The position numbers and the translations under genes were made by a program. This document shows positions 23,843 to 57,400 of a stretch of 64,000 nucleotides of DNA, piece after piece (the first letter of the stretch is position 1; every line of letters begins with the position of its first letter). The notes under the pieces were generated by a model. It saw only the letters and a program-made list of their open reading frames with translations. It made no database searches and had not been told where the DNA came from. Source of the DNA: Streptomyces taklimakanensis (GTDB lineage: Bacteria; Actinomycetota; Actinomycetes; Streptomycetales; Streptomycetaceae); contig NZ_WIXO01000002.1 of the NCBI RefSeq assembly GCF_009709575.1, positions 62,001 to 126,000 on the forward strand, given 5' to 3'.

Positions 23843-24255
23843 TGGCGACCACGATGGAACGCCGCATGTGGGACCTGCTGTTGATCCTGACGGCGGCCCC
23901 GCACTCGAGCGACGTGGTGACCTCGGCGCTGCGGCTCTCCCAGGCGGTGCTCGACAACGGCGGTTCGGTACGGGTCTGGGCGTGCGGCTACGCCACGATG
24001 ATGACCCAGGACACCTTCGGCGACACCAAGCTGCCGAACACCCGCGACCCCGAGGGCCACTACCCCTCGCCCTCGGCGATCGTCCAGCGGATGATCGCCG
24101 ACGGTCAGGGCCGCTTCGCCTGGATCGGCTGCACCGCGTGCACCGAGGAGCGCGGCGCCACCCACCACATACCGCAGGTGCGGCACCGGTCCCCGCTCAG
24201 GCTGGCGGCGACCGTCGCCGGGGCCAAGCAGACTCTCTACCTCGGAGGGGCCTGA
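23842..24255 (+). CDS. DsrE-family protein 2 with conserved Cys
   Basis: A 137-residue protein overlapping its neighbours by one base at both ends. It begins with LLLILTAAPHSSDVVTSAL and AVLDNGGSVRVWACGY, the DsrE/TusD fold. FAWIGCTACTEERGA places Cys97 where TusD/DsrE carry the persulfide cysteine, with Cys100 forming a CxxC pair, and Cys48 is also present. This makes it the likely sulfur-handling or redox-active member of the trio. In DsrEFH and TusBCD the proteins relay sulfur between partners. No thiolated product is expected here, so the system may have been adapted to another acyl or redox task. Confidence 0.8.
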   Translation: MATTMERRMWDLLLILTAAPHSSDVVTSALRLSQAVLDNGGSVRVWACGYATMMTQDTFGDTKLPNTRDPEGHYPSPSAIVQRMIADGQGRFAWIGCTACTEERGATHHIPQVRHRSPLRLAATVAGAKQTLYLGGA

Positions 24256-24665
24256 TGACCACCACCCGCACCGAACGCGGCCCGAGCGTGCTGTGCGTCC
24301 TCGACCGCGCCTACCGCGGCGCGGTCGAGGCCCAGTTCTTCCACGCCCTGTACGGCCTGCTCGACCTGCACGGCCAGTTCGAACGGATGGACGTCGCGCT
24401 GCGCGGCGCGGCGGTGACCATGGCCGTCGAGGAGGACGCCTACCGGCCGTCGGTGCGGTTGGGCACGATGGTGCTCGACACGCTGCCGGACTACCGGGGC
24501 TCCGTGCGCGACCTGATCGCCGAGGGCTTCGACGTCTTCGTGGACGAGGCCGCCGTGACGGCGCTCGGCTTCGCCCCCGAACAGCTCGTCGCGGGGACCA
24601 CCTGCCTCGGCTCGGCCGAGCTGGCGGTGCGCTGGCCGCGGTACGACCAGGTGTGGTTCGTGTGA
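24255..24665 (+). CDS. DsrE-family protein 3, DsrF/TusC-like
   Basis: A 136-residue protein, translationally coupled (TGATG) to the preceding gene. The start PSVLCVLDRAYRGAVEAQFFHALYGLL, the middle EEDAYRPSVRLG and the ending YDQVWFV agree with the TusC/DsrF group, which ends in a similar short strand. Cysteines are Cys14 and Cys117 (GTTCLGS). As the third DsrE-type subunit it completes a DsrE-DsrF-DsrH-like set. Its stop overlaps the dehydratase start (GTGA), which ties the trio to polyketide processing. Confidence 0.75.
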   Translation: MTTTRTERGPSVLCVLDRAYRGAVEAQFFHALYGLLDLHGQFERMDVALRGAAVTMAVEEDAYRPSVRLGTMVLDTLPDYRGSVRDLIAEGFDVFVDEAAVTALGFAPEQLVAGTTCLGSAELAVRWPRYDQVWFV

Positions 24666-25645
24666 CCGGCGCGCTCCCCCCGCGGGCCGGGCGACCGGAC
24701 GACGGAACGCCGCACCACGACCGGCACACCTTCGCGACCCCGCTGCGCGCGGTGGACCGGATCGAGGTGCTGTCCGACGGGCCGGACCTCCGGTTCCTGC
24801 TGTACAAGACCGTCAACCCCGAGGACCCGTACATGGTCGGGCACTTCCCGGGGCTGACGCTGCTGCCCGCGGTGTTCGTGCTGGAGGCCCTCCGCCAGGC
24901 GACGACCACCCTCGTCGGCGCGGACGAGCCGTTGAACCTGGTCGAGGTCCGCTCCGGGCGCTGGCTGGCGCCGATGCAGGGCGGCGACGAGATCCGCCTG
25001 GACGTCACGGCGAGGGCCACCGACGACGGACGGTGGCTGGTGACCGCCGACGGCACCCGCCACGACGGCACACCGGTCGCGGCGGTGAAGGTGGTGCTCG
25101 GCGACCGCGACGCCGCCGGCGAGCTGCCGACACCGGCGGGCGGGCCGCTCCTCCCGGCCTCCGGCCCGTCCGGACCGGACTACACCGAGATCCTGGACCG
25201 GCTGCCGGTGCGTCACCCGATGCTCCTGGTGGACCGGGTGGCGGCGTTCGACCCCGGTCGGCGGATCACCACCGTCAAGGCGGTCTCCGGCTCGGAGCCC
25301 TGCTACCAGGGGATGGCCGACGGTCTGCCCCTGTCGCGCTACATGTACCCCAGGGCCCTGATTCTGGAGTCCTTCGGCCAGTCCTCGGTGCTGCTGTGGC
25401 TGTCCACCGACACCGCGGAGGGCGTGCCGGTGGCCGCGGCGTTCCGCGACTGCCGCTTCACCGGCGAGGTGCGTCCCGGTGCCGTGCTGCGCCACGTGGT
25501 CCGCATCGACCGGCTGATGTCCGACAACGTCTTCGTGTCCGGACAGACCTGGGACGGCGACCGGTGCGTGATGACGGTCGGCGCCCTCATCGGCTCCAGC
25601 AGACCCCGTGCCAAGGTCGACCGCACGATGGCCGGCGCGTCCTGA
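24662..25645 (+). CDS. Double hot-dog dehydratase (FabA/FabZ-like)
   Basis: A 327-residue protein from GTG 24662, overlapping the previous stop. There are two hot-dog domains. The first has YMVGHFPGLTLLPAVFVLEALRQ, with catalytic His61 and Glu75. The second begins like FabZ (RHPMLLVDRVAAFDPG, then YQGMADG) but has Met where the catalytic His is expected, and keeps the Glu in ALILESFGQSS. One working active site with residues from both halves is plausible. It should dehydrate 3-hydroxyacyl-ACP to give the conjugated polyene. The operon ends in a 33-bp-stem terminator 5 bases after the stop. Confidence 0.85.
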   Translation: MTGALPPRAGRPDDGTPHHDRHTFATPLRAVDRIEVLSDGPDLRFLLYKTVNPEDPYMVGHFPGLTLLPAVFVLEALRQATTTLVGADEPLNLVEVRSGRWLAPMQGGDEIRLDVTARATDDGRWLVTADGTRHDGTPVAAVKVVLGDRDAAGELPTPAGGPLLPASGPSGPDYTEILDRLPVRHPMLLVDRVAAFDPGRRITTVKAVSGSEPCYQGMADGLPLSRYMYPRALILESFGQSSVLLWLSTDTAEGVPVAAAFRDCRFTGEVRPGAVLRHVVRIDRLMSDNVFVSGQTWDGDRCVMTVGALIGSSRPRAKVDRTMAGAS

Positions 25646-25650
25646 CCCGC

Positions 25651-25720
25651 GACCGGTTGTTCGACGGGCCCGCCCCCGACCGCTTCGGCGGTCGGGGGCG
25701 GGCCCGTCGGACAACCGGTC
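25651..25720. terminator. Very long bidirectional terminator
   Basis: A 33-bp stem (25651-25683 with 25688-25720) around a TTCG tetraloop has one non-Watson-Crick position, which can be a G-U pair in RNA. It starts 5 bases after the dehydratase stop and reaches the stop codon of the convergent hydrolase gene, ending transcription from both sides. Confidence 0.93.
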
Positions 25721-26516
25721 AGGAGGAGGCGTACACGCCGATGATCTCGTTGACCGCCTCGGCCACCCGCTCGCTGCGCAGGATGTCGGCGTGGTCGACG
25801 GGCACCTCGACGGACCGCTCGGCCAGCGCGGCCCCCTCGGTGGGCTCGCGGGAGCTCACCGCGGTCGCGGTGCGCCAGGCGGCGGTCGGGTCGATCTGCC
25901 GGGCCGCGTTGAGGTAGGACACGAACGACCGGAACACCGCGACGAACTCGTCCAGCAGCTCCGTGTCGAGCTCCTCGCGGGCGAACGCCGCGCCGGCCCG
26001 CTCCAGGAAGATCCGGACCAGCTCGTCGCCGTAGGCGGCGAAGTCCGGGGCGGCGGTCTGCGCCGCGACGCCCTCCCGCTGGGCGGCGGCCACCTCCTCG
26101 GGCGACAGCACCGAGGCGAACTGGTCCATCATGGCGGCGAAGTCCCGGTACAGGCCGGCCGGTGTCGGCACCTCCGGATCGAACATCACGAACCGGGGCG
26201 CCTCGGCCTGCCGGGCGGCGATCCGGGCGGCGAGCTCACCGGCGAACACGCTGCCGGCGCAGTAGCCGAGCACCGCCCGCACCGTGCGGCCGCTGTCGGC
26301 GACCTCGCCGTCCCACAGCGCGAGGTAGTCCTCTGCCGACATCCCGGTGGCGGTGTGCGGCTGCCTGGTCTCCCACACGGTGAGCTCCGGGGAGAGGAGC
26401 GGGACGAGGTCCGAGAAGCTCGAGTCGGACCGGCCCGTGGTGGCGAAGTCGACGGCGAGCACGAGCCCGGCCTCCCGACCGGCGTTGAGCACTTTCCATC
26501 CGTTGGGCTTTGTCAT
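25719..26516 (-). CDS. Cys-nucleophile thioesterase/acyl-transferase-like alpha/beta hydrolase
   Basis: A 265-residue alpha/beta hydrolase related to NRPS thioesterases. The elbow is G84-Y85-C86-A87-G88, so cysteine replaces the usual serine. Asp113 (FVMFDPEVP) and His242 (PVDHADILRSERV) can complete the triad. Cys-type members such as CmaE and SyrC do not hydrolyse but shuttle aminoacyl groups between carrier domains. The cluster has two NRPS modules that need amino acids loaded elsewhere, so such a shuttle would be useful; this is inference. The gene precedes no other on its strand, and the ferredoxin/P450 pair lies behind it with a terminator between. Confidence 0.75.
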   Translation of the reverse strand: MTKPNGWKVLNAGREAGLVLAVDFATTGRSDSSFSDLVPLLSPELTVWETRQPHTATGMSAEDYLALWDGEVADSGRTVRAVLGYCAGSVFAGELAARIAARQAEAPRFVMFDPEVPTPAGLYRDFAAMMDQFASVLSPEEVAAAQREGVAAQTAAPDFAAYGDELVRIFLERAGAAFAREELDTELLDEFVAVFRSFVSYLNAARQIDPTAAWRTATAVSSREPTEGAALAERSVEVPVDHADILRSERVAEAVNEIIGVYASS

Positions 26517-26566
26517 GTGAGCTGTCCACTCCGGTCGGCGCTGGGATAGGGGTACGGAACGGGAAA

Positions 26567-26612
26567 GGCCGCGGGTCCGGTGCCCACACGGGAAGGCACC
26601 GGACCCGCGGCC
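26567..26612 (-). terminator. Terminator after the P450-ferredoxin operon
   Basis: A perfect 18-bp inverted repeat (26567-26584 with 26595-26612, 10-base loop) lies 24 bases beyond the ferredoxin stop. Confidence 0.9.
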
Positions 26613-26635
26613 CGTGCGGGACGGGGCGGTGGCCC

Positions 26636-26833
26636 TCAGCCGTCCGAGATCAGGATGGCCTTCGACGGGCAGATGTGTTCGGCGAGCTTGTGGGCGTCCG
26701 CGGCCTCGGCGTCCGAGGGCGAGTCGTTCAGCACGACCACCAGACCGGCGTCGTCCTGGTCGAACACCGACGGGGCGTTCAGCGCGCACAGTCCGGCGCC
26801 GATGCAGCGGTCGCGATCCGCGTGGACCTTCAT
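26636..26833 (-). CDS. [3Fe-4S] ferredoxin
   Basis: A 65-residue ferredoxin of the actinobacterial P450-partner type. Cys10, Cys16 and Cys55 are the three ligands (DRCIGAGLCALNAP and HICPSKAI). The position of a fourth cysteine is occupied by Ala/Gly, giving a 3Fe-4S cluster. It is placed 4 bases after the P450 gene and therefore should supply its electrons, which would come from the ferredoxin reductase encoded at 59.3 kb. Confidence 0.95.
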   Translation of the reverse strand: MKVHADRDRCIGAGLCALNAPSVFDQDDAGLVVVLNDSPSDAEAADAHKLAEHICPSKAILISDG

Positions 26834-26837
26834 CCGG

Positions 26838-28061
26838 TCACCAGCCGACCATGAGCTTGTGGACCGGGGGCAGCCCGTCGACGAGCTCGATGGGCTCGTC
26901 GCTCTCGACCAGACGCAGCTCGGGGAAGCGGTGGATCAGGCTGGTCAGGCACAGCTCCAGCATCAGGCGCGCGACGTGCTGGCCCAGGCACTGGTGGACG
27001 CCGTAGCCGAAGGCCAGGTGGTCCCGCGCGTCGCGGTGGATGTCGAAGGTGTCCGGGTCGGCGTACTTGGCCGGGTCGCGGTCGCCCAGGCCCTTGAGCA
27101 CCAGGATGCCCTCGCCCTCCTTGATGGTCACGCCGTCGATCTCCACGTCGGCGAGCGCCACCCGGGCGATGATCTCGTCCACCAGGCTGAAGTAGCGCAG
27201 CACCTCGTCCACCGTCTTGGGCATCAGCCCAGCGGTGTCGGCCCGCAGCGCCGCGAGCTGCTCGGGGTGGTCGAGCAGCGCCTGGGTGCCGAGCGCGATG
27301 CGGTTCACGATGAACTCGTAGCCCGCGATCAGCAGCATCTTGGTCATCAGGGTCAGACCGTGGTGGTCGAACTCGTCGGTCTGGCTCGCCCGGCTGATGA
27401 AGTTGCCGAGCATGTCGTCGGTGGGGTTGTTCTGCTTCTCGGTGACGAGGGTCGCGAAGTACTTCATCAACTCCTCGTTGGCGGCCAGCTTCTCGTCCAT
27501 GGTGTACGAGTGCCGGGTGCCCACCATGATCGCCGCGTTGCGGGTGAAGGTGTCCCGCTCGGACTCGGGGATGCCGGCCAGCTCGCAGATCACCTGGGCG
27601 GGAAGCGGCAGCGCCAGCGCCTGGACCAGGTCGACGGGGCTGCCCTCGGCCTCCATCCGGTCCAGGTACTCGTCGACCAGTTCCTGCACCCGGGGCCGCA
27701 GCTTCTCCACGGCCTTGATGGTGAAGTCCGGCAGTGCCATCTGACGGACGCGGGTGTGGCGCGGCGGGTCCATGGTCACCAGGAGGTTCTTCGAGTCCTT
27801 GGCGATCATGTCGAGCAGTTCCTGCGGCGCGGGGAACCGGATGGGGAACGTGGGGTGCGGCTCCACGCTGAACCGGTCGTCGGCCAGCAGTCGCTGGATG
27901 TGGTCGTGCTGCGCGACCAGCCACGCCTTGCTACCCGACGGCATCGTGACCTGCGTCAGCGGACGGCCTTCCGGCAGCTGGTCGTACTCGGGCAGCAGCG
28001 GATTGGGCCAGCCGCGAGGGGCGACGGGGCAGGTCGCCCCCCTCTCCACGGCGTCGGTCAT
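26838..28061 (-). CDS. Cytochrome P450, candidate N-methyl-tyrosine dehydrogenase
   Basis: A 407-residue soluble P450. The haem loop is FGYGVHQCLGQHVA with Cys358 as thiolate ligand, and DEVLRYF is the ExxR helix. The I-helix reads LLIAGYEFIVN: the acid is kept but the usual Thr for proton delivery is replaced by Phe250. In the WS9326A pathway as I remember it, a P450 (Sas16) forms the N-methyl-dehydrotyrosine. This gene, next to the N-methylating Tyr module, is the obvious counterpart. The missing Thr would fit desaturation rather than ordinary hydroxylation. The ferredoxin follows after 4 bases, and the promoter lies in the gap to the divergent NRPS. Confidence 0.9.
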   Translation of the reverse strand: MTDAVERGATCPVAPRGWPNPLLPEYDQLPEGRPLTQVTMPSGSKAWLVAQHDHIQRLLADDRFSVEPHPTFPIRFPAPQELLDMIAKDSKNLLVTMDPPRHTRVRQMALPDFTIKAVEKLRPRVQELVDEYLDRMEAEGSPVDLVQALALPLPAQVICELAGIPESERDTFTRNAAIMVGTRHSYTMDEKLAANEELMKYFATLVTEKQNNPTDDMLGNFISRASQTDEFDHHGLTLMTKMLLIAGYEFIVNRIALGTQALLDHPEQLAALRADTAGLMPKTVDEVLRYFSLVDEIIARVALADVEIDGVTIKEGEGILVLKGLGDRDPAKYADPDTFDIHRDARDHLAFGYGVHQCLGQHVARLMLELCLTSLIHRFPELRLVESDEPIELVDGLPPVHKLMVGW

Positions 28062-28446
28062 GGCGTTACCCCTTGTCTGTCTGTGGTCTCTGACCCTGCT
28101 GGGCCGATGCTATGGACCGGCTCTCGTTCACCGGAGCCACTTGCCACTTGCTGCAGCCCGGGTCGATTCAAAGAATTCGAATTCCTATGCTCCTCGGGCC
28201 GTTTCCGGAAAATGCATCTGCGCGCGACAGGGATTGTCCGATCGTGTATTCGTTTAGCTGGAACGTCGATGAACCTCAGCCCGCGAAGGCCGGAAGTGCG
28301 CCGAAACAGCGCGGCGCCTGCCTTCCGCAGCAGGTGAGCCGGCCGACTCGCGCTGGTGGCAGGACGACCGAAGTCGTCCGTCCTGCCGACCGTTGGCACC
28401 CTGACCGGACACCCAGATCGGCCTGGCCCGAAGAAACAGAGGACAG
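28062..28446. promoter_or_regulatory. Divergent P450/NRPS promoter region
   Basis: This is a 385-base gap between the P450 and the first NRPS gene. A 12-bp palindrome GAATTCGAATTC at 28173-28184 lies in an AT-rich stretch, and AGAGGA precedes the NRPS ATG. It should contain both promoters. No small gene with a ribosome site is apparent. Confidence 0.55.
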
Positions 28447-52768
<24,322 letters not shown>

Positions 52769-52812
52769 CGCCCCGACGGCGCTCACCCGACAGCGATAGA
52801 GAGGGAATGAAC

Positions 52813-53514
52813 ATGCCAAAGGCGGTCGTACTCTGCGTGCCGTTCGCCGGCGCGGGCGCCTCGGTCTTCCGCCCCTGGGTGCCGCTGTGCCAGGACGAGT
52901 TCGAGCTGGCGGCCGTCCAGCTGCCCGGCCGGGAACAGCGTTTCGCCGAGGAGCCCTACCGGGACGTGGCCGCGGCCACCGAGGGGCTGCTGCCCGAGGT
53001 GCTGGAGCGGGTCTCCGGCGCCGGCCCCGTCGTCCTGTTCGGACACAGCCTGGGGGCGGTGCTGTCCTACGAGATCGCGCACCGACTGGCCGCGATCGAC
53101 GACGTCGACCTGGCCGCGCTGGTGATCAGCGGCTCCCCCGGCCCGTGGACCCGGCGGGAGAACGGCGCGAGCGGCCTCGCCGACGACGAGTTCCTGGCGC
53201 GGGTCAAGGAGTTCGCCGGCTACCGGCACGACGCGCTCGAGGATCCGGAGATGCGGGAACTGCTGCTGCCCACGCTGCGGGCCGACGTCGAGATGCACGA
53301 GAGCTACGTCCCCCGGTCGAACGACCCGCTGCCCGTGCCGATCGTCTCGGTCCGCGGCACCACCGACGCGCTCGTGACCACCGAACAGGCCATGGAGTGG
53401 AGCAAGGCCACCAGCAAGGACTTCCGGTTCGCGGAGGTCGAGGGCGGCCACATGTACCTGGTCGACAACCCCGAGGGCCTCATCCGGGTGCTCGCGGACG
53501 TCTGCCCCGGGTGA
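52813..53514 (+). CDS. Second type II thioesterase
   Basis: A 233-residue editing thioesterase. The start VVLCVPFAGAGASVFRPW is classic, LPGREQRF follows, Ser79 is the nucleophile in LFGHSLGAVLSYE, and the His is in VEGGHMYLVD. ATG 52813 is preferred to 52807 because GAGGG then has proper spacing. It lies 44 bases after the terminal NRPS, and so probably regenerates mis-primed or stalled PCPs. An alternative is transfer of Thr or Asn between PCPs, but it keeps the Ser elbow of hydrolases. Confidence 0.93.
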   Translation: MPKAVVLCVPFAGAGASVFRPWVPLCQDEFELAAVQLPGREQRFAEEPYRDVAAATEGLLPEVLERVSGAGPVVLFGHSLGAVLSYEIAHRLAAIDDVDLAALVISGSPGPWTRRENGASGLADDEFLARVKEFAGYRHDALEDPEMRELLLPTLRADVEMHESYVPRSNDPLPVPIVSVRGTTDALVTTEQAMEWSKATSKDFRFAEVEGGHMYLVDNPEGLIRVLADVCPG

Positions 53515-53560
53515 ACGGCGCGGACGGGTCCGTCGATCGTCCTCAACACAAGGAGTCTTG

Positions 53561-54385
53561 GTGCGTCTGCAAGGAAAGACCGTCATCGTGACGGGAGCCG
53601 CGCGTGGTGTCGGCCGCGCCTGCGCGCTGGCGTTCAGTCGGGAGGGCGCCGACCTCGCCTTGCTCGACGTGTGCGGTGACGTCCCCGGCGTTCCCTATCC
53701 GCTCGGCACCACCAGCCAGCTCGACCACACCGCGCGGCTCTGCCGCGAGCAGGGCGCCGCCGTGCTCGCGGCGGCGGCCGACATCCGCGACCTCGCCGCG
53801 CTGCGCGCGGTGGTGGACCGGGTGTGCGACCGGTTCGGCAAGGTCGACGTGCTGGTCAACAACGCGGGCATCGTGGCGCCGTCGGGCAAACCGGCCCACG
53901 AGATCACCGAGGACGAGTGGCAGGTGATGATCGACGTCAACCTGTCCGGCGCCTGGCGCATGACCTCGGTGGTCGGCCCCCTCATGGTCGCCCGACGGTC
54001 GGGCAGCGTGATCAACGTGTCGTCCACCGCCGGCCTGGTCGGCTACCGGCACTTCGCCGGATACGCGGCCTCCAAGCACGGTCTGATCGGGCTGACCAAG
54101 GCGACCGCGCTCGACTACGCGCCGCTGAAGGTCCGGGTCAACGCCCTGTGTCCCGGCTCGATCCGGGACGACAGCCAGGTCGAGGGCCGGATGCTCGCCG
54201 AGATCGCGCGGTCGCTCGACCTGCCGGTCGCCGAGCACGAGGAGACCTTCGTCCAGTCGCAGCCGATGAACTCGTTGATCGAGCCGGAGGACGTGGCCCA
54301 GGCCGCCATCTGGCTGGCCTCGGACGAGTCCAGGCAGGTGACCGGCTCCGTGCTGACCGTCGACGGCGGCTTCACCGCCCGGTGA
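53561..54385 (+). CDS. Short-chain dehydrogenase/reductase (mycofactocin-type subfamily)
   Basis: A 274-residue SDR from GTG 53561, with AAGGAG upstream. The cofactor motif is TGAARGVGRACA at 11-22, then VLVNNAGI, Ser154/155, and Tyr168-Lys172 (GYAASK). An insertion after strand 2 (DVCGDVPGVPYPLGTTSQLD) is typical of the actinobacterial SDRs that hold NAD tightly and work with mycofactocin. It lies between NRPS genes. It may be the ketoreductase needed by the type II PKS, as no other SDR is near, or it may act on the amino-acid part, for example allo-Thr formation. Neither can be decided from sequence. Confidence 0.85.
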   Translation: MRLQGKTVIVTGAARGVGRACALAFSREGADLALLDVCGDVPGVPYPLGTTSQLDHTARLCREQGAAVLAAAADIRDLAALRAVVDRVCDRFGKVDVLVNNAGIVAPSGKPAHEITEDEWQVMIDVNLSGAWRMTSVVGPLMVARRSGSVINVSSTAGLVGYRHFAGYAASKHGLIGLTKATALDYAPLKVRVNALCPGSIRDDSQVEGRMLAEIARSLDLPVAEHEETFVQSQPMNSLIEPEDVAQAAIWLASDESRQVTGSVLTVDGGFTAR

Positions 54386-54415
54386 TCCACCGCAATCACG
54401 CCAAGGGGACCAGTC

Positions 54416-57400
54416 GTGTCGATCTCTGAACAGGACGCCTACGCAGCTCTCACGCCGGCGCGGCGCACCGTCGTCCACTCCGGTGAGCGCGTCCCGGGCA
54501 ACGACCGGAAAGCGCCCGGCGCGGTCTGCCACGCGTTGAGCGTGCGCCTCGCCGACGGGCTGCCGGCGGACGGTCCGGACGCGCTGGCGCGGCGGTTCGC
54601 CGACCGGGCCGCCGCGCTGCTCACCGCCGCCGGGACGGCGGCGGTCTTCCGCGGCGCCGCACGGCTGTGGACCGAGCACGTGCCGTGCCGATCCGACGAG
54701 TCCGCCGCACAGCGGTGGCGGACGCGGGAACTCGTCCGGCCGGTGGTCGCCCACCGGGACGCCCCCGTGCGCGGAGTGCTGCTGCGCTACGCCGACGGTG
54801 TCGCCGAACTCGTCGTGGTGGCGCACCGCGCGGTGCTCGGCGCGGCGGCGCTGCGCGGGTTCGTCGCGGAACTGCTCGGCGACGCACCGCCCCGCGCGGG
54901 GCGGGAGGATTCCGCCGCCCGGACCGCGGGCGGCGGGCGGCGGTACGACACCGCCCGGCACGCCGCCGAACTCGCCGAGTGCCGGCTCGGCGCCCGGTTG
55001 GACTGGGGGCTCGGCCGGCCGCACGACCCGGACGTGCCCGAGACCGCCCTGCTGCCGCTGCCCGCCGGCCACCCGGAGGGGGACGCCGAGAGCTGGGCGG
55101 CCGCCCTCGGCGTCGTCCTCTCCCGCTACGAGGGGGCGGGCAGGCCCGTCCTCGCGGCGCTGGTCACCGACACCGACGACAGCGCCCCCGGCGTTCCCGG
55201 CGCCCCCGTCGAAGGAGTCGCCCTGGTACCGGTGGCGGTGGACGGCGCGAACACGCTGGGCACCCTCGACAAGCAGGTCCGCGCGGCGGTCGCGGCCGGG
55301 CCGGCGTGGTACACCGAGGAACTCCTGCGCGAGGTGGAGGCCGCGGGCGGCGATCCCGCCGGCGCCGCCGGGGCGGGACTGGTCTTCGCCGACCTCGACC
55401 CGGCGGCGGACCTGCCCGGCGCGGCCTCGGCGGAGTACCTGCCGTTCCAGCTCCCGCCGTTCCCGGTGACCGTCTCGGTGGTCCGCGACGCCGCGGGGAA
55501 CCGGATGCTGCGCTGCGACTTCTCGCCGCGGAAGCTGTCCGCCGACATCGCCGACCAGTTCCTCCGGCACGTGTGCCGGGTGCACGGGATGCTCCTCGAA
55601 GCACCCGACACCCCCGTCCCGGACGTGCGGTTGCTGGACGAGGACGAACTGGACCACCTGGCCGCGCTCGGCCGGCCCGGCCCGGCGGAGCCCTTCGCGC
55701 CGCGGCGGATCGACGCGGCGGTCGCCGCGGTCGCCGCGAGCCGGCCGGACGCGGTCGCGGTCTGCTTCGAGGACACCCGGGTGAGCTACGGCGAACTCGA
55801 CGGCCGGGCCGACCGGCTCGCCCACGCCCTGCGGGGGCTCGGCGTGGCCGACGGCGACCGGGTCGGGGTGTGCCTGGAGCGGTCCGCCGAGCTGGTCGTC
55901 ACGCTGCTCGCCGTGCTCAAGGCGGGCGCGACCTACGTTCCGATGGATCCCGCCCACCCCCGGGACCGGCTGTCCTACACCACCGCCGACGCCGGACTCA
56001 CCACGGTCGTCACCGACCGCGCGGAGTTCCCCGGCGGCGACTCCGTCCGGGTGGTCGGCACGGCCGAACTCGCAAGGCTGGCGCCCGCGCGGTGCGACGG
56101 TCCGCCGTCGTCGACGACCGGCCCGGACGACCCGGCCTACGTCATCTACACCTCCGGCTCCACCGGCCGTCCCAAGGGCGTGGTCGTCCCGCACGTGAAC
56201 GTGCTCGCCCTGATGGCCGCCACCACCGGGGAGTTCGGCCTGGGCGAGGACGACACCTGGACGCTCTTCCACTCCAGCGCCTTCGACTTCTCGGTGTGGG
56301 AGATCTGGGGCTGTCTGCTCACCGGCGGCCGCCTGGTCGTCGTGCCCTACTGGGTGTCGCGCTCGCCGGAGGACTTCCACCGGCTGCTGCTGCGGGAACG
56401 GGTCTCGGTGCTCAGCCAGACCCCGTCGGCCTTCGCCCAGTTGGTGGAGGTCGAGCGGGACGGGGCGGACCCCGCCCCGGTGCGACTGGTGGTCTTCGGC
56501 GGCGAGGGGCTCGACCCGCGGATGCTGCTGCCCTGGTTCGACCGGCACCCGGAGACCGGGTGCCGGGTGGTCAACATGTACGGCATCACCGAGACGACGG
56601 TGCACGTGACCGCGCAGACCGTCACCAGGGCCGAGGCGCTGGCCGGGTCCAAGTCGGTCGGGCACGCCCTGCGCGGTTGGTGGGTGCGGGTCGCCGACCC
56701 CGAGGGCAGGCCGCTGCCGATGGGCGTCGCCGGTGAGATCCACGTCGGCGGGGCGGGCGTCGCGTCGCACTACCTGAACAAGCCGGAGCTGACCGGGCAG
56801 CGGTTCCTGACCGATCCGCGCACCGGCGAGCGGATGTACCGCAGCGGGGACAAGGGCAGGCTGCTGCCCGACGGACGGCTGGAGCACCTGGGCCGGCTGG
56901 ACAGCCAGGTCAAGCTGCGCGGCTTCCGCATCGAACTGGACGAGATCCGCTCGGTGCTGCTGGACGACCCGCAGGTGACCGCGGCGGCCGTGCTGCTCAA
57001 CCGGGCCGATCCGGACGACCCGGCGACGGCCCAGCTCGACGCGTTCGTGGTGATGGACGGGGACGACACCGCGGCCGTGCGGCAGCGCGCGGCCAGGTTC
57101 CTCCCCGAGTACATGGTGCCGTCGACGATCACCGCGCTCGACAGGATGCCGCTGACCACCAACGGCAAGCTCGACACCCGCAAGCTCCCGAAGCCCGCCC
57201 CGGCGGTCGCCGCCCCGCGCAGCACCGCCGTCCCCGACGACCGGGCCGAGGGCACCGGCGCGGACGGGACCGGGAACGGCGCCGCCGCACCGGGCGACGC
57301 CTTCGAGGCGGCGCTGCTGGAGGTCTGGCAGGAGGTGCTCGGCGTCCCGGTCGGCCCGGACGACAACTTCTTCGACCTCGGCGGCAACTCCCTGCTGGCC

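Noticed and set aside
28173..28184. GAATTCGAATTC palindrome as an operator
   Set aside because: Noted in the intergenic entry but not claimed as a site: a single short palindrome with no second copy found.
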